64,000 bases of DNA from contig NZ_SIHJ01000003.1 of the NCBI RefSeq assembly GCF_007859765.1, forward strand, positions 248,001 to 312,000, given 5' to 3'. The first letter of the stretch is position 1; each line of letters opens with the position of its first letter. The translations under genes were made by a program, and so were the position numbers. This stretch comes from Posidoniimonas corsicana. Lineage in GTDB: Bacteria; Planctomycetota; Planctomycetia; Pirellulales; Lacipirellulaceae. The notes under the pieces were generated by a model. It was not told the origin of the DNA. It searched no databases and worked only from the letters and a program-made list of their open reading frames with translations. Shown here in pieces: positions 50,363-60,160 of the stretch.

Positions 50363-51775
50363 ATGAGTCCCCAAGAAGTTCTGGCGATGTGTCGCGAGCG
50401 CGACGTCAAGGCGATCGATTTCCGGTTCATGGACTTCCCCGGCCTGTGGCAGCACTTCACGATCCCCGCCGGCAAGCTGGACGAGGCGGTGTTTGAGGAC
50501 GGCCTCGGCTTCGACGGCTCCAGCATCCGCGGCTGGCAGGCCATCAACGAGTCGGACATGCTGCTGGTGCCCGAGCCGGCCAGCGCCTGGATCGACCCGT
50601 TCACCGAGCTCCCCACGCTCTGCATGATCTGCAACGTGCAGGACCCGATCACCCGCGAAGACTACAGCCGCGACCCGCGCAACGTCGCGCGCAAGGCCGC
50701 CAACTACCTGAAGAGCACCGGCGTGGCGGACACCTGCTACATCGGCCCCGAGGCGGAGTTCTTCATCTTCGACGACGTCCGCTTCGACCACACGCCGAGC
50801 CAGGGCTTCTACAGCATCGACAGCATCGAGGCCGAGTGGAACCGCGGCGCCGACGAGGGCCCCAACCTGGGCCACAAGCTGCGGCACAAGGAGGGCTACT
50901 TCCCGTGCCCGCCCGCCGACCAGCTGATGGACATCCGCAACGAGATGATGCAGCTGATGATCGAGTCCGGCCTGGACGTCGAGTGCCAGCACCACGAGGT
51001 CGCCACCGCCGGCCAGGCGGAGATCGACCTGAAGTTCGACGAGATGGTCGCGATGGGCGACCACATGTGCAAGTACAAGTACATCGTGAAGAACGTGGCC
51101 CACCGCCACGGCCGCACGGTCACGTTCATGCCCAAGCCGCTGTTCTCCGACAACGGCTCCGGCATGCACACGCACATCAGCTTCTGGAAGGGGGGCGAGC
51201 CGCTGTTCGCCGGCAACGGCTACGCCGGCCTGTCCGACGAGGCGCTGTTCGCTATCGGCGGCATTCTCAAGCACGCCCCGGCGCTGCTGGCGTTCACCAA
51301 CCCCACCACCAACAGCTACAAGCGGCTGGTGCCGGGCTACGAGGCGCCGGTCAACCTGGCGTACAGCCAGCGGAACCGCTCGGCCAGCTGCCGGATCCCG
51401 ATGTACAGCCCCAGCCCCAAGGCGAAGCGCATCGAGTTCCGCTGCCCCGACCCCAGCAGCAACCCCTACCTGGCGTTCAGCGCCCTGATGATGGCCGCCC
51501 TGGACGGCATCCAGAACAAGATCCACCCGGGCGAGCCGCTCGACAAGGACATCTACGACCTCTCTCCCGAGGAGCTGGCCGAGGTGCCCAAGACGCCCGG
51601 CTCGCTGGGCGAGTCGCTCGACGCGCTGGCCGCCGACCACGAGTTCCTGCTCCGCGGCGACGTGTTCACCGAGGATGTCATCCACACCTGGATCGAGTAC
51701 AAGCAGAAGAACGAGGTCGACGCCATCAACCTGCGTCCGCACCCGTACGAGTTCTGCCTGTACTACGATATTTAG
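50363..51775 (+). CDS. glnA: Glutamine synthetase, type I
   Basis: Cytoplasmic enzyme of 470 residues joining ammonia to glutamate with ATP; forms dodecamers. Signatures: [11 protein letters not shown] (active-site loop), G-P-E-A-E-F-F-I-F (metal ligands), [12 protein letters not shown] (ATP site), and N-R-S-A-S-C-R-I-P (Arg site). The Tyr of D-I-Y-D-L-S-P-E-E corresponds to the adenylylation site. The ATG at 50363 is chosen because the family normally begins M-x-P-x-E-V-L; a GTG nine bases upstream (50354), with AGGGTAGG before it, is also possible. A strong terminator follows at 51836. Confidence 0.95.
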   Translation: MSPQEVLAMCRERDVKAIDFRFMDFPGLWQHFTIPAGKLDEAVFEDGLGFDGSSIRGWQAINESDMLLVPEPASAWIDPFTELPTLCMICNVQDPITREDYSRDPRNVARKAANYLKSTGVADTCYIGPEAEFFIFDDVRFDHTPSQGFYSIDSIEAEWNRGADEGPNLGHKLRHKEGYFPCPPADQLMDIRNEMMQLMIESGLDVECQHHEVATAGQAEIDLKFDEMVAMGDHMCKYKYIVKNVAHRHGRTVTFMPKPLFSDNGSGMHTHISFWKGGEPLFAGNGYAGLSDEALFAIGGILKHAPALLAFTNPTTNSYKRLVPGYEAPVNLAYSQRNRSASCRIPMYSPSPKAKRIEFRCPDPSSNPYLAFSALMMAALDGIQNKIHPGEPLDKDIYDLSPEELAEVPKTPGSLGESLDALAADHEFLLRGDVFTEDVIHTWIEYKQKNEVDAINLRPHPYEFCLYYDI

Positions 51776-51835
51776 GCGCTAGGGCTTGGGCGCTAGGGGC
51801 TAGTGATCCCACGCCTGACGTGACAAGGAAACCTG

Positions 51836-51864
51836 AAACCGCCGGCGGAAGCCGGCGGTTTTTT
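51836..51864 (+). terminator. Rho-independent terminator of glnA
   Basis: Stem ACCGCCGGC (51838-51846) and GCCGGCGGT (51851-51859) with a GGAA loop, flanked by AA and a run of six T residues counted from the end of the stem. It is about 60 bases after the glnA stop. Confidence 0.88.
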
Positions 51865-52005
51865 CGTGGGGCGCGGCAATGCCGTGGCCGGCCCGCCTTG
51901 GGGGCCAATGTGCAAACCTAAATTGGTAGGCTATACCGACCCCTGACGGGGGGCGCCGGCGGCTTTGTCCAGCTCTTTTCCTTCGCAATCCATCGAGATC
52001 CGGCC

Positions 52006-52365
52006 ATGGCCAAATCGCAAGACGAGCGTATCGCCTTGATGACCTTCTCGTCGGTGTATCCGCACTACGTGACGAAGGTCGAGAAGAAGGGCCGCTCCGT
52101 GGACGAGCTGCATCAGGTGATCAAGTGGCTGACCGGCTTCACCGAGCGCACGCTGCAGAAGCACATCAAGGGCGCCGCCACGTTCGAGGAGTTCTTCGAC
52201 GCCGCCAAGCTCAACCCCAACGCGCACCTCATCACCGGCGTGATCTGCGGCTACCGGGTCGAGGAGATCGAGAACCCCCTCACCCAGAAGGTGCGCTACC
52301 TGGACAAGCTGGTCGACGAGCTCGCCAAGGGGAGGAAGATGGAGAAGATCCTGCGGAGCGAGTGA
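52006..52365 (+). CDS. DUF2200 family protein
   Basis: Cytoplasmic protein of 119 residues. The pattern [55 protein letters not shown] and [12 protein letters not shown] is that of DUF2200, a small conserved family with no proven role. Length fits. It stands alone after the glnA terminator. Confidence 0.9.
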   Translation: MAKSQDERIALMTFSSVYPHYVTKVEKKGRSVDELHQVIKWLTGFTERTLQKHIKGAATFEEFFDAAKLNPNAHLITGVICGYRVEEIENPLTQKVRYLDKLVDELAKGRKMEKILRSE

Positions 52366-52416
52366 CCGGTGGGGCGACCGACAAGAAACGGACAGCGGAG
52401 TGCTTCCTCCGCCACC

Positions 52417-53361
52417 CTATCCCTCCAGCAACTCCTTCAGCCGTGACCAGAACGCCACGCCGCGGTCGTACTGCTCGGCGGTGATCCACGGCCGGCTGAA
52501 GTCGAGGTGGTCTAGCTGGTCCTGTGCGGCCTGGGCGTACGAGTAGCCGGGGTCGGCGAACGGGTTGCGGTAGTCGGGGTCGCCCGGCTCGCTGCGGTGC
52601 GAGAACGTGCCGTCGGGGTTCAGGTGGATGTTGGCAGTTAACAGCGGGGTCAGCATCTGCAGCTCGTAGGTCATCCGCTCGCCGAGCGTCATGCCGGCGG
52701 TGGCTTCCTCCCACGCGGCCGCCACGCCCGGCGGCGTGTTGCTGTCCGGGAACCGCATGCCGTACGCCACGCCCGAGCGGGTGAGGCCGTCGTGGTTCAG
52801 GTCGACCTGCGCCGCAGGCGGCAGCAGCAGGTTGAGCGCGCCCTCTTCGGTCAGCGCGCCGACGTCGATCGGGTCGGCCAGCGCCTGCACGCGCTGCACC
52901 ACGGCCAGCTCGTCGGGCGTGAGCGAATCGAGGAACTGGCGGGGCGCCTCGTAGCCGCCCTCGGCATGCGCGCGGGCGATCAGCTCACTATACCCCGATC
53001 GGAGCCGCCCGGCGTCCTCGACGCTGGCGTACCGGCCGCCGACGCGCTGGCTGTCGAACCAGTCCTCCCACGCGGCCGACGCGCTCTCGGCCAGCGGCGC
53101 GTGGTCGCCGCGCGGCCCTGCGGACGCGTATCCCTGCCGGCCGGCAGACTGCAGCACCTCGCTGAACACCGCCTGGACCTCGTGGTCTTGCTGCCGCTGA
53201 TTCGCCTGCTGGAGCAGCAACCCCTCGCTTGCCGAGCCTACCTGCATCTCGCCCCCCTGTGGTCGCCCCGGCCGCCCGCTGACGGCCCGTAGGTCGGGTA
53301 TCGACCAATCTTCGCCGCGCACGTTAGCCGCCCGGCGGCGATCGGCTGCTAGCAGGCTCAT
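52417..53361 (-). CDS. Protein of unknown function coupled to the DUF2459-type gene
   Basis: Protein of 314 residues. The start at 53361 overlaps the previous stop as ATGA, suggesting translational coupling; a second start at 53247 (M-Q-V-G-S-A-S-E-G) has a G-rich sequence just upstream and would also be acceptable. The middle is helical (A-A-W-E-D-W-F-D-S-Q-R-V-G-G-R). D-L-N-H-D-G-L-T resembles a calcium loop. No signal or membrane segment with the longer start. I cannot assign a family. Confidence 0.65.
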   Translation of the reverse strand: MSLLAADRRRAANVRGEDWSIPDLRAVSGRPGRPQGGEMQVGSASEGLLLQQANQRQQDHEVQAVFSEVLQSAGRQGYASAGPRGDHAPLAESASAAWEDWFDSQRVGGRYASVEDAGRLRSGYSELIARAHAEGGYEAPRQFLDSLTPDELAVVQRVQALADPIDVGALTEEGALNLLLPPAAQVDLNHDGLTRSGVAYGMRFPDSNTPPGVAAAWEEATAGMTLGERMTYELQMLTPLLTANIHLNPDGTFSHRSEPGDPDYRNPFADPGYSYAQAAQDQLDHLDFSRPWITAEQYDRGVAFWSRLKELLEG

Positions 53362-54122
53362 TCATGCGGCGCTGGCTCCAGATACATCCCCACCTGTCCC
53401 GGCAGCGGCGTGAACAGCGGTGTCGACACGCCCGCCGCTTGCAGCTTGGCGCCGGCCCAGCTGTTGCACGTGTAGAAGCAGTGGTAGGCGCCGCCGGCCT
53501 TGTAGAACGTATCGAACCGCCCGTACGAGAAGTCGATCCGCTCGGGCCGGTCGCCGGCGAACGACGCGGCGATTTCCTCGCACAGCTTGCGGTACTGGTC
53601 CGGCGCCAGCACGGCTCGCACGGCGCCGCGCTGCGGGTCGGGCGCCGTGCAGGCCGACACGTGCACCACGGTGTCGCTCGGCCAGAACATGGCGACCAGC
53701 GCGGTGCTCACCTTGAGTTCGGCCCAGGTGGGCGTTTCGAGGTAGAAGCCGCGGTCGCCCCAGCCGACGGCGTAGTGCGTCGCCCAGGCGGGGTTCTCCG
53801 GGAAGTCGGTGGCGGGGATCGAACCGCTCCAGTCCCACAGGTCGTTCTTGATGGGCAGGATCAGGTCGGTGTGAACCGGGCTCTCCAGCACAAATACCTC
53901 GATCCCATCCGCGAGCGGCGTGTAGCCTCGGTTCATCGGGACCAGCCCCACCAGCAGGAACAGCGCGTAGCAAACCAAGAAGCCGGCCACGGTCAGCACG
54001 CCGCGGAACAACCCCCGCCGCACGCGACGCAGCCAGCTCCGCCCGCCGATGGGCGCGTCGCCCGCCGTGGCGTTTGTCTGGTCGCCTCCTACTAGTTCGT
54101 CGTCCACCGTGGTCCCCGTCAT
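53358..54122 (-). CDS. DUF2459 / TIGR02117-type membrane-anchored protein
   Basis: Protein of 254 residues. An N-terminal membrane helix (G-V-L-T-V-A-G-F-L-V-C-Y-A-L-F-L-L-V-G-L-V) is at about 40-63. The rest shows the family pattern S-P-V-H-T-D-L-I-L-P, A-V-G-W-G-D-R-G-F-Y-L-E-T-P-T-W, and Y-T-C-N-S-W-A-G-A-K-L-Q-A-A-G, with His, Cys and Asn that resemble a NlpC/P60-like papain fold. Relatives lie beside urease genes in other bacteria, but no urease gene is here. Likely periplasmic; reaction unknown. Followed by the coupled gene. Confidence 0.83.
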   Translation of the reverse strand: MTGTTVDDELVGGDQTNATAGDAPIGGRSWLRRVRRGLFRGVLTVAGFLVCYALFLLVGLVPMNRGYTPLADGIEVFVLESPVHTDLILPIKNDLWDWSGSIPATDFPENPAWATHYAVGWGDRGFYLETPTWAELKVSTALVAMFWPSDTVVHVSACTAPDPQRGAVRAVLAPDQYRKLCEEIAASFAGDRPERIDFSYGRFDTFYKAGGAYHCFYTCNSWAGAKLQAAGVSTPLFTPLPGQVGMYLEPAPHE

Positions 54123-54292
54123 CGCCTCAGACAGATCCGATAAACCGCTATTTGACCGCGCTACACGTCTGGTAGCTACGAAGAATCGTTGAGGTTCCGT
54201 GAATTGTAGACGCAGGCGCCGGTCAGTCGTTAGATTGAAGGCCTATTCGATGAGCCCGGCTGGCTTGCCGCCGGTTCGCCAGGGATTAGGTC

Positions 54293-57200
54293 ATGCCGCC
54301 CCGCGTGCTACAAGTTGTTGTTCTCGCTGCCGCATTGCTGTCGACGCCGTTGGCGGAGGCAGAGGTTCTGATTGCCGATACCACCCTGACGGAGGACCTT
54401 GTGGTCCCCGCAGGCGAGACCGGCGTCCTCGGCGGCACGGTCTACTTGCAGGGCCACACGATCGAATCGTTCGGCTCGCTGCTGCCGCGCGAGGGCGACT
54501 TCCCGGTCGCGCTCCGAGGTCCCGGCACGGTGGCCCTCAAGAGCCACGGCGGCGGATGGGTGCAGCCGACATACAACTCGAGCCTGCGGCTGCGGGCGGG
54601 AGTTGAGCTGATCGGCGAGAGCGGTGCGCAGTTCATGTCGCCCAACACGGTGAATCAGGGGGTGATCGCGGCCGAGGGAGACGGTTTCGGGGCAAGCTTC
54701 CGCGTGACGCCGCTCAACTTGGTGAACGAGGGCGTGATCGAGGCCCGCGACGGCGGCCGGCTGGAGATCGCCGACGCCGATGTCATCCTCCACCGGCTGG
54801 GTGGCGTGATGCGGGCCCAGCCGGGCGGATTGCTGCGGCTGCAGTTCGACCCGATCACCTCGCTCGATGACCTGGGGCCGATCGAGAACCTGGGGGGGAT
54901 GGTCTCGCTGTGGGGCCAGATCGACAACGCCGGCCGCACGCTCAACCTGACGGGCGGCCAATGGGAGCTGTACGGGGCGAGCGTCTCTGGCGGCGTTGTG
55001 AACGCGCCGAACTCCCCGCTGGTGATCTACGAGTCGACCCTCGCCGACGTGGTGGTGAACGGCGACGTCGATAGCCCGCAGTACTCGAACGTCCGGCTGG
55101 AGGGCGACCTGACCATCAACGGCCAGTGGACCTCCGCCTGGGCGATCGACGTCCGGGGCGACCACACGATCGACGGCGCCGGCGTGATCCGGTCTGCGTT
55201 CGGCAGTGGTTGGTTTGACGTTGACGGTTCCCTGACCATCGGCGCTGGCGTCAAGCTGCTGGCCGAGAGCGGCGCCGCCCACCGGCTGCTGTACGGCGAG
55301 TACAACCTGCGCGGCGTCGCGGAGGCCGACGGGGGCGTGATCTTCCCCTCCTCCACCGCCACCGTGAACAACGACGGCCAGATGATCGCCCGCAACGGCG
55401 GCGTCATCTACTCGGTCGACAGCCGCTTCCGGTCCAACCCGCACACGACAATCAACAACCTAGCGGGCGGCGAGATCCGGGCGGAGCAGGGGGGCGTCAT
55501 CGGGTTCTACAACCACATCCTGAACGACGGCGCCATCGTCATCGACGGCGGCGAGGCCCTGATCGGCGACTATGACGTTGACGGAACAGGGACCGTGACG
55601 ATCACCAACTCACTCATCCTGGGCGATTCGGTCACGCTCGCCGAGCTGCACCAAGCGCCCCGCGGTGCGGGCAGCGAGTACGGGACCCATCGGGGAAGGA
55701 TCGACCTGGAGGGGCAAACCCTCACGCTGGCCGACATCGAGGGGCAGCGGTTCACGCTCCGCGGTGGCACGCTTGCGGGCGGCGTAGTCGCTTCGGCTGA
55801 TGGCCACCCGCTTGAGGCGCGTCCGCGCCTCGCCGGCGTCCCGACCACAACCGAGCTGGACTCGCTGCAGCTCGACGCCGATCTGCTGGTGCTGCCCGGT
55901 GCGAAGGTCGAAGTCCATGGGAGCGTGACCGGTGAGGGCCGCTTCGGAGTTGACGGCGGCGTTCTGCGGCTTGAACCCCCCAGGAACCAGCCGGGCCTCC
56001 GCGAGATGATCGCCCGCAGCGACCTGCGGTCGGGCGCCGTGGAACTCGCCGGAACGTTGTTCAACACCGGTCAGACCACCGCCCTCGCGGCGGGCGTCGA
56101 CTGGCAGATGGCCATCTTACGCACCAACGGGGTTGTCGGCGGCCGACTCGAGGGCGAACCCGGCGCGCGGCTGACCATTGTCGATGGGTACGGGTCTTTC
56201 TCAGGACAGGCGACTTTCGCCGACAACGTGACCCTCGCGTTGCCGGTTTCGATCGGCGATACAACCATGGCGGTCCGCGGTGGGCTGACGCTCGATGGCG
56301 CTACGGTCACGATCGGCGTGCCCAACGGCAGCGAGTTCGGCGACGGCCGGCTTGAGTTCGCCGAGCCACAGGTGCTTGCCGGCGTTGGCGAGGTGGTCTT
56401 CAACCGCATCGACAACTACCAGGAGGGCCACCCCTACCCGCGGGTCAACATGCTGCACATCTCGCCCGGGCAGTCGACCAACAGCGGCTTGACCGTCGAA
56501 CAGGGCATCACCGTACGCACCGACGCGGGCGATGGCTATGTCGGCGGGCGGTACTTCTATCAGCTCGACCCCGAACCGGCCCTGCTGACCAACTACGGCC
56601 GCTTCGTCGCCCAGCACGGGCACACGCTGTCGATATTCACCTCCGACTTCCAGCAGCACGGCGTGCTGCGCGCCGAGGCAGGGTCGCTGCTCCGCGTTGT
56701 GGACGAGGACCTTGTGAACCAGCGCCGGCTGGAGACGACCGGCGGCCAGATCGAAGTGACCGGCGAGCTGGCGCTCGCGGACTCATCGGTACTGATGCTT
56801 GAGCTTGCGCTCGACCAGCTTGCGACCTCCGGAGCGGCGGTGGTGGTAGGCGGCGCCGCCGAACTGGGGGGGCGGCTCAAGATCACCTCTCCCGACGAGC
56901 GGTGGATCCCGCAGGCGGGCGACGCGTTCACGCTCTTGTCGGCCGCCGGCGGCTTGTCGGGCGCTTTCGCGTCACAGTCGCTCCCGATGCTGGCCGACGG
57001 CCTGTACTGGCAGGTCGGCGTCGGCGCGAACGACCTGCAGTTGTCTGTCCAGGCGGGCGCCCTGACCGGCGACTACAACTCCGACGGCGTGGTGGACGCC
57101 GCCGACTACACCGTGTGGCGGGACAACGTGGGCCTGCCGATTGGCCTGCCGAATGAGGTTGCCACGTCCGGGCAGGTGACCATCGAGGACCTCGCCGCCT

Positions 57201-57331
57201 GGCGAGAGAACTACGGGGTGGCGGCCGCCTCCGCGGCGGTCGGCGCGCCGGCGCCCGCTTCGTCGGCCCTGCTGGCGGTGCTCGCCGCGTGCTGCGTCCG
57301 CGGCCGCAGTCCGCCCGCCCGGTGGGAATAG
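54293..57331 (+). CDS. Large PEP-CTERM protein with repeats and dockerin-like loop
   Basis: Secreted protein of 1012 residues. Signal peptide (L-Q-V-V-V-L-A-A-A-L-L-S-T-P-L-A-E-A). Most of the length is glycine/asparagine-rich beta-helix-like sequence with repeated I-x-A-x-x-G-G motifs (V-N-E-G-V-I-E-A-R-D-G-G-R-L-E-I, for example), as in autotransporter-type passenger domains. Near the end are G-D-Y-N-S-D-G-V-V-D-A-A-D-Y-T-V-W-R-D (dockerin-like) and A-P-A-P-A-S-S-A-L-L-A-V-L-A-A-C-C-V-R-G-R, a PEP-CTERM tail with weak motif. Probably a surface adhesin or matrix protein. Confidence 0.85.
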   Translation: MPPRVLQVVVLAAALLSTPLAEAEVLIADTTLTEDLVVPAGETGVLGGTVYLQGHTIESFGSLLPREGDFPVALRGPGTVALKSHGGGWVQPTYNSSLRLRAGVELIGESGAQFMSPNTVNQGVIAAEGDGFGASFRVTPLNLVNEGVIEARDGGRLEIADADVILHRLGGVMRAQPGGLLRLQFDPITSLDDLGPIENLGGMVSLWGQIDNAGRTLNLTGGQWELYGASVSGGVVNAPNSPLVIYESTLADVVVNGDVDSPQYSNVRLEGDLTINGQWTSAWAIDVRGDHTIDGAGVIRSAFGSGWFDVDGSLTIGAGVKLLAESGAAHRLLYGEYNLRGVAEADGGVIFPSSTATVNNDGQMIARNGGVIYSVDSRFRSNPHTTINNLAGGEIRAEQGGVIGFYNHILNDGAIVIDGGEALIGDYDVDGTGTVTITNSLILGDSVTLAELHQAPRGAGSEYGTHRGRIDLEGQTLTLADIEGQRFTLRGGTLAGGVVASADGHPLEARPRLAGVPTTTELDSLQLDADLLVLPGAKVEVHGSVTGEGRFGVDGGVLRLEPPRNQPGLREMIARSDLRSGAVELAGTLFNTGQTTALAAGVDWQMAILRTNGVVGGRLEGEPGARLTIVDGYGSFSGQATFADNVTLALPVSIGDTTMAVRGGLTLDGATVTIGVPNGSEFGDGRLEFAEPQVLAGVGEVVFNRIDNYQEGHPYPRVNMLHISPGQSTNSGLTVEQGITVRTDAGDGYVGGRYFYQLDPEPALLTNYGRFVAQHGHTLSIFTSDFQQHGVLRAEAGSLLRVVDEDLVNQRRLETTGGQIEVTGELALADSSVLMLELALDQLATSGAAVVVGGAAELGGRLKITSPDERWIPQAGDAFTLLSAAGGLSGAFASQSLPMLADGLYWQVGVGANDLQLSVQAGALTGDYNSDGVVDAADYTVWRDNVGLPIGLPNEVATSGQVTIEDLAAWRENYGVAAASAAVGAPAPASSALLAVLAACCVRGRSPPARWE

Positions 57332-57406
57332 TACGGTGCGGCGCACCCGATCCTGCTAGACTGAAGCGGACTTCTTGCAGGGGCTCGGTGGGATTGGAGG
57401 CGGCTT

Positions 57407-58354
57407 ATGAGGCACACGGCTTGTTTCCTGGCGTTGGCGGCCCTGGCCGCCGACGCCTGCGCCGACCAGTTTGGCAGCGGCGCGGACGCGTTCGAGATCG
57501 AGTTCGTTACGGTTGGCGACCCCGGCAACCCGGCGGACGTCACCGGCGTCCCCAACCCTGCCGGGTCGGTCGACTACTCGTACCGGATCGGCAAGTACGA
57601 GATCTCCGAGTCGATTGTCGAGAAGGCCATAACGGCCATGGGGCGTCCACTGGACCACTCGGCCCGTGGGCCCGACCGGCCGGTCACCAACATCACGTGG
57701 ATCGACGCCGCCCGGGTGGTGAACTGGCTGAACACCAGCACCGGGCACGCGCCGGCCTACAAGTTTGGCGGCCCGCGCGAGGCGTTTTTCGAACTTTGGG
57801 CGCCGGGCGACGACGGCTACGACCCCGCCAACCCGTACCGCAACACGCAGGCCAAGTACTTCTTCCCGACGACCGACGAGTGGTACAAGGCCGCCTACTA
57901 CGACCCGGCCGCCGGCGTGTACTACGACTACGCCACCGGCAGCAACGACCTGCCCGACGGCATCGACTTCGCCAACGACCCCGATTTCGAGGTCGTGCGG
58001 CGTGACGGCTTCGGCGTCTCGCAGCCGCACGAGGTGACCAACGCCGGCGTGCTCAGCCCGTACGGCACGATGGGCCAGACCGGCAACGTGGTTGAGATGG
58101 AGGAGTCCGCCTACGATCTCGTCAACGACTCGACGCTCGAGTCCCGCGGCGCCCGCGGCGGCGCGTACTTTGAGGTCGACATCTGGCTCGACGCCACTTG
58201 GAGGGGCCAGGTATCGCCCTCGCTGGGGGGCGACCCCATTGGCTTCCGGGTGGCGTCGCGGGTGCCGGAACCGGGCACGCTGGCGGCGGGCCTGTGGGCC
58301 GCAGCGACGTTTTTGGCCCTCAGACGCCGGCGATCCGCCCTGCTGGCCCGGTAA
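57407..58354 (+). CDS. PEP-CTERM protein with SUMF1/FGE-like domain
   Basis: Secreted protein of 315 residues; GGAGG precedes the ATG. Signal peptide 1-19. E-I-E-F-V-T-V-G-D-P-G-N-P, Y-R-I-G-K-Y-E-I-S, P-V-T-N-I-T-W-I-D-A, F-F-P-T-T-D-E-W-Y-K-A-A-Y-Y and G-N-V-V-E-M-E-E match the formylglycine-generating enzyme fold. After the signal peptide there is no cysteine, so the catalytic pair is missing and the enzyme activity is unlikely; a binding role is more probable. Ends V-P-E-P-G-T-L-A-A-G-L and R-R-R-R. Downstream of the preceding PEP-CTERM gene by 75 bases. Confidence 0.87.
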   Translation: MRHTACFLALAALAADACADQFGSGADAFEIEFVTVGDPGNPADVTGVPNPAGSVDYSYRIGKYEISESIVEKAITAMGRPLDHSARGPDRPVTNITWIDAARVVNWLNTSTGHAPAYKFGGPREAFFELWAPGDDGYDPANPYRNTQAKYFFPTTDEWYKAAYYDPAAGVYYDYATGSNDLPDGIDFANDPDFEVVRRDGFGVSQPHEVTNAGVLSPYGTMGQTGNVVEMEESAYDLVNDSTLESRGARGGAYFEVDIWLDATWRGQVSPSLGGDPIGFRVASRVPEPGTLAAGLWAAATFLALRRRRSALLAR

Positions 58355-58553
58355 TTGTGCGGCCTCGCTGCGTTCGGCGAGGTTCCTGCAGGCTGTTGGC
58401 GGCAGGGTTTCTGCGCCGCGTCCATGGTTGGGTTGTGCGGCGTGTGGCGGCTGCAACGCGTTGCGGTCAACTGCATCATTGTGTGCTAGGCTTTGAAGAG
58501 CAGCAGCCTGTCGGCGCTCTTGCTCATCGCCTTCACCACAACGAGACCCGGCC

Positions 58554-59471
58554 ATGCCAGTCATCGCATTCATCAACCTCAAGGGCGGGGTCGCGAAGAC
58601 CACCAACGCGGTGGCGATCGCGGAGTGTCTTGCTTCGCACGGAAAGACGACGCTCGTCATCGACGCGGACCACCAGTGCACCGCTACGGAGTTGTTGCTG
58701 GGCGAGCCACGGATGGAAGAACTCGAGCGCCGGCGCCGGACTCTCCACGACCTGATGCTGGACATGCTGAAGGTCGACTTTGACCCGGCAAGGATCGACC
58801 GCTTCGTGGCGGGCGAAGCCTCCGACATCAACGGCGGGCTCCCCCACCTCTCGGTGATCCCGTCGTCGGTCCGGATCAACGACTTCTTCGATCGGTACTC
58901 CGCTCGACTCCGCGAGTACGCCAGCCTGGAAGAATTCCAGGCGATGGTGACCAAGCACCGCAAGAAACTCGGGAACTGGATTGCTTCAAACTTCGACTAC
59001 GTGATCATCGATTGCCCGCCCAGTCTGGCGTACCAGGTAAAGTTTCTGCTCCGCCTCTCTGACGCGTATGTGATCCCCTCCCAGCCGAACCGTCTGTCGC
59101 TCCGAGGCGCCGACTGGCTCGTTGAGAAGCTCAGGAAGGATGGGTTCCGGCGGCGACCGCTCGGCACGCTCTGGTCGATGTGCAGGGAGCAGGACGCTCA
59201 GCACCGGAAAGTTATCAAGGCGGCAGAGCATGGGGAGTTCGACGGTTACCGATTCCCAGCGCCGTTCGACACCGTGGTCCCGCTTTCCAGCAAGATTTCG
59301 CGAGCCCTTGAGGCCCCTGACTCTCAGCCCAAGTCGTTCCGCGGCAAGTACGGCAGCAAGTTTAGCCCGGTTTTTATCTCGATCGCGAACGAGTTGCTGA
59401 CGCGGACGGGCGAAGCCGGCATCTGCACAGGCGCCGAGGCGCCGGACGAGCCGCTCCTCGCCAACGCCTAG
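58554..59471 (+). CDS. ParA/MinD-type ATPase (orphan)
   Basis: Cytoplasmic protein of 305 residues with deviant Walker A N-L-K-G-G-V-A-K-T-T-N (residues 8-18), V-I-D-A-D-H-Q (Walker A' region) and I-I-D-C-P-P-S-L (Walker B). The sequence D-A-Y-V-I-P-S-Q-P-N-R-L-S-L-R-G is typical of ParA rather than MinD; the C-terminus has no amphipathic membrane helix. ParA proteins move DNA or protein cargo along the nucleoid. No ParB gene or parS-like cluster is seen nearby, so the cargo is unknown. Single gene, not clearly part of an operon. Confidence 0.9.
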   Translation: MPVIAFINLKGGVAKTTNAVAIAECLASHGKTTLVIDADHQCTATELLLGEPRMEELERRRRTLHDLMLDMLKVDFDPARIDRFVAGEASDINGGLPHLSVIPSSVRINDFFDRYSARLREYASLEEFQAMVTKHRKKLGNWIASNFDYVIIDCPPSLAYQVKFLLRLSDAYVIPSQPNRLSLRGADWLVEKLRKDGFRRRPLGTLWSMCREQDAQHRKVIKAAEHGEFDGYRFPAPFDTVVPLSSKISRALEAPDSQPKSFRGKYGSKFSPVFISIANELLTRTGEAGICTGAEAPDEPLLANA

Positions 59472-59498
59472 CTGCGACGCCGCTGGACAGGGGCCTAC

Positions 59499-60131
59499 TC
59501 AACGTTTGGCCCACAGCAGCTTCCCCGCCAACGCGACAAAAACGCAACCGGCGGCGCGGTCGAGCCAGCGGCCCAGTCCAGCGCGCTCCGCGAGCCATTG
59601 GCCCACGACTCCGGCGTACACGCCCAGCGTGCCGAACGCGGCCATCGTCATCACGCAGAACAGCCCGCCCAGCACCGCGGCCTGCGGCGCCGCCGGCCGT
59701 GCGGGGTCCATGAACTGCGGCAGGAACGCCAGGAAGAACAACGCCACCTTCGGGTTGAGCGCGTTCGCCAGGAAGCCCCGCAACAGGTAGGGCGCCATGC
59801 TGACCGCCGGGGCCCGGCGTTCACCGGTGGCCTGGTTGAACGACCCGCCGCTCCGCAGCGCGCCGACGCCCAGGTACAGCAGGTAGCCGGCGCCGGCGAT
59901 CTTGAGCAGCGTGAACGCGGCGTCGGACGCGGCGATCAGCGCCGAGATGCCCACCACCGCCCACAGCGTGTGCGTCAGGCAGCCCAGCGCGCAGCCGATG
60001 GCGAACCCCACGCCCGCCCGCCGCCCGCGCGACACGCCCAGGCTTACCACGCCCAGGTTGTCGGGCCCCGGGGCGGCTATCAAAACGGCGGACGCCAGCA
60101 CAAAGCCGAGGAGCTGATCGCTGGTGGGCAT
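59499..60131 (-). CDS. LysE family amino-acid exporter
   Basis: Inner-membrane protein of 210 residues with six predicted helices. Start ATG 60131 (MPTSDQLLGFVLASAVLIAA) matches the family's short N-terminus; a start at 60209 adds Arg/Pro-rich sequence. The segment A-A-P-G-P-D-N-L-G-V-V-S-L-G-V-S-R-G is the LysE/RhtB signature, and N-P-K-V-A-L-F-F-L-A-F-L-P-Q-F occurs at the fourth helix as usual. Exports amino acids or related compounds; the substrate is unknown. Lies 29 bases downstream of the PEP-CTERM gene's stop on the same strand. Confidence 0.9.
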   Translation of the reverse strand: MPTSDQLLGFVLASAVLIAAPGPDNLGVVSLGVSRGRRAGVGFAIGCALGCLTHTLWAVVGISALIAASDAAFTLLKIAGAGYLLYLGVGALRSGGSFNQATGERRAPAVSMAPYLLRGFLANALNPKVALFFLAFLPQFMDPARPAAPQAAVLGGLFCVMTMAAFGTLGVYAGVVGQWLAERAGLGRWLDRAAGCVFVALAGKLLWAKR

Positions 60132-60160
60132 CCGCGGCCGCTGGGGTTCGACGGTGGTTG

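Noticed and set aside
57407-58354. Formylglycine-generating enzyme activity
   Set aside because: Fold pattern fits, but the mature protein has no cysteines, so the call is restricted to the fold.
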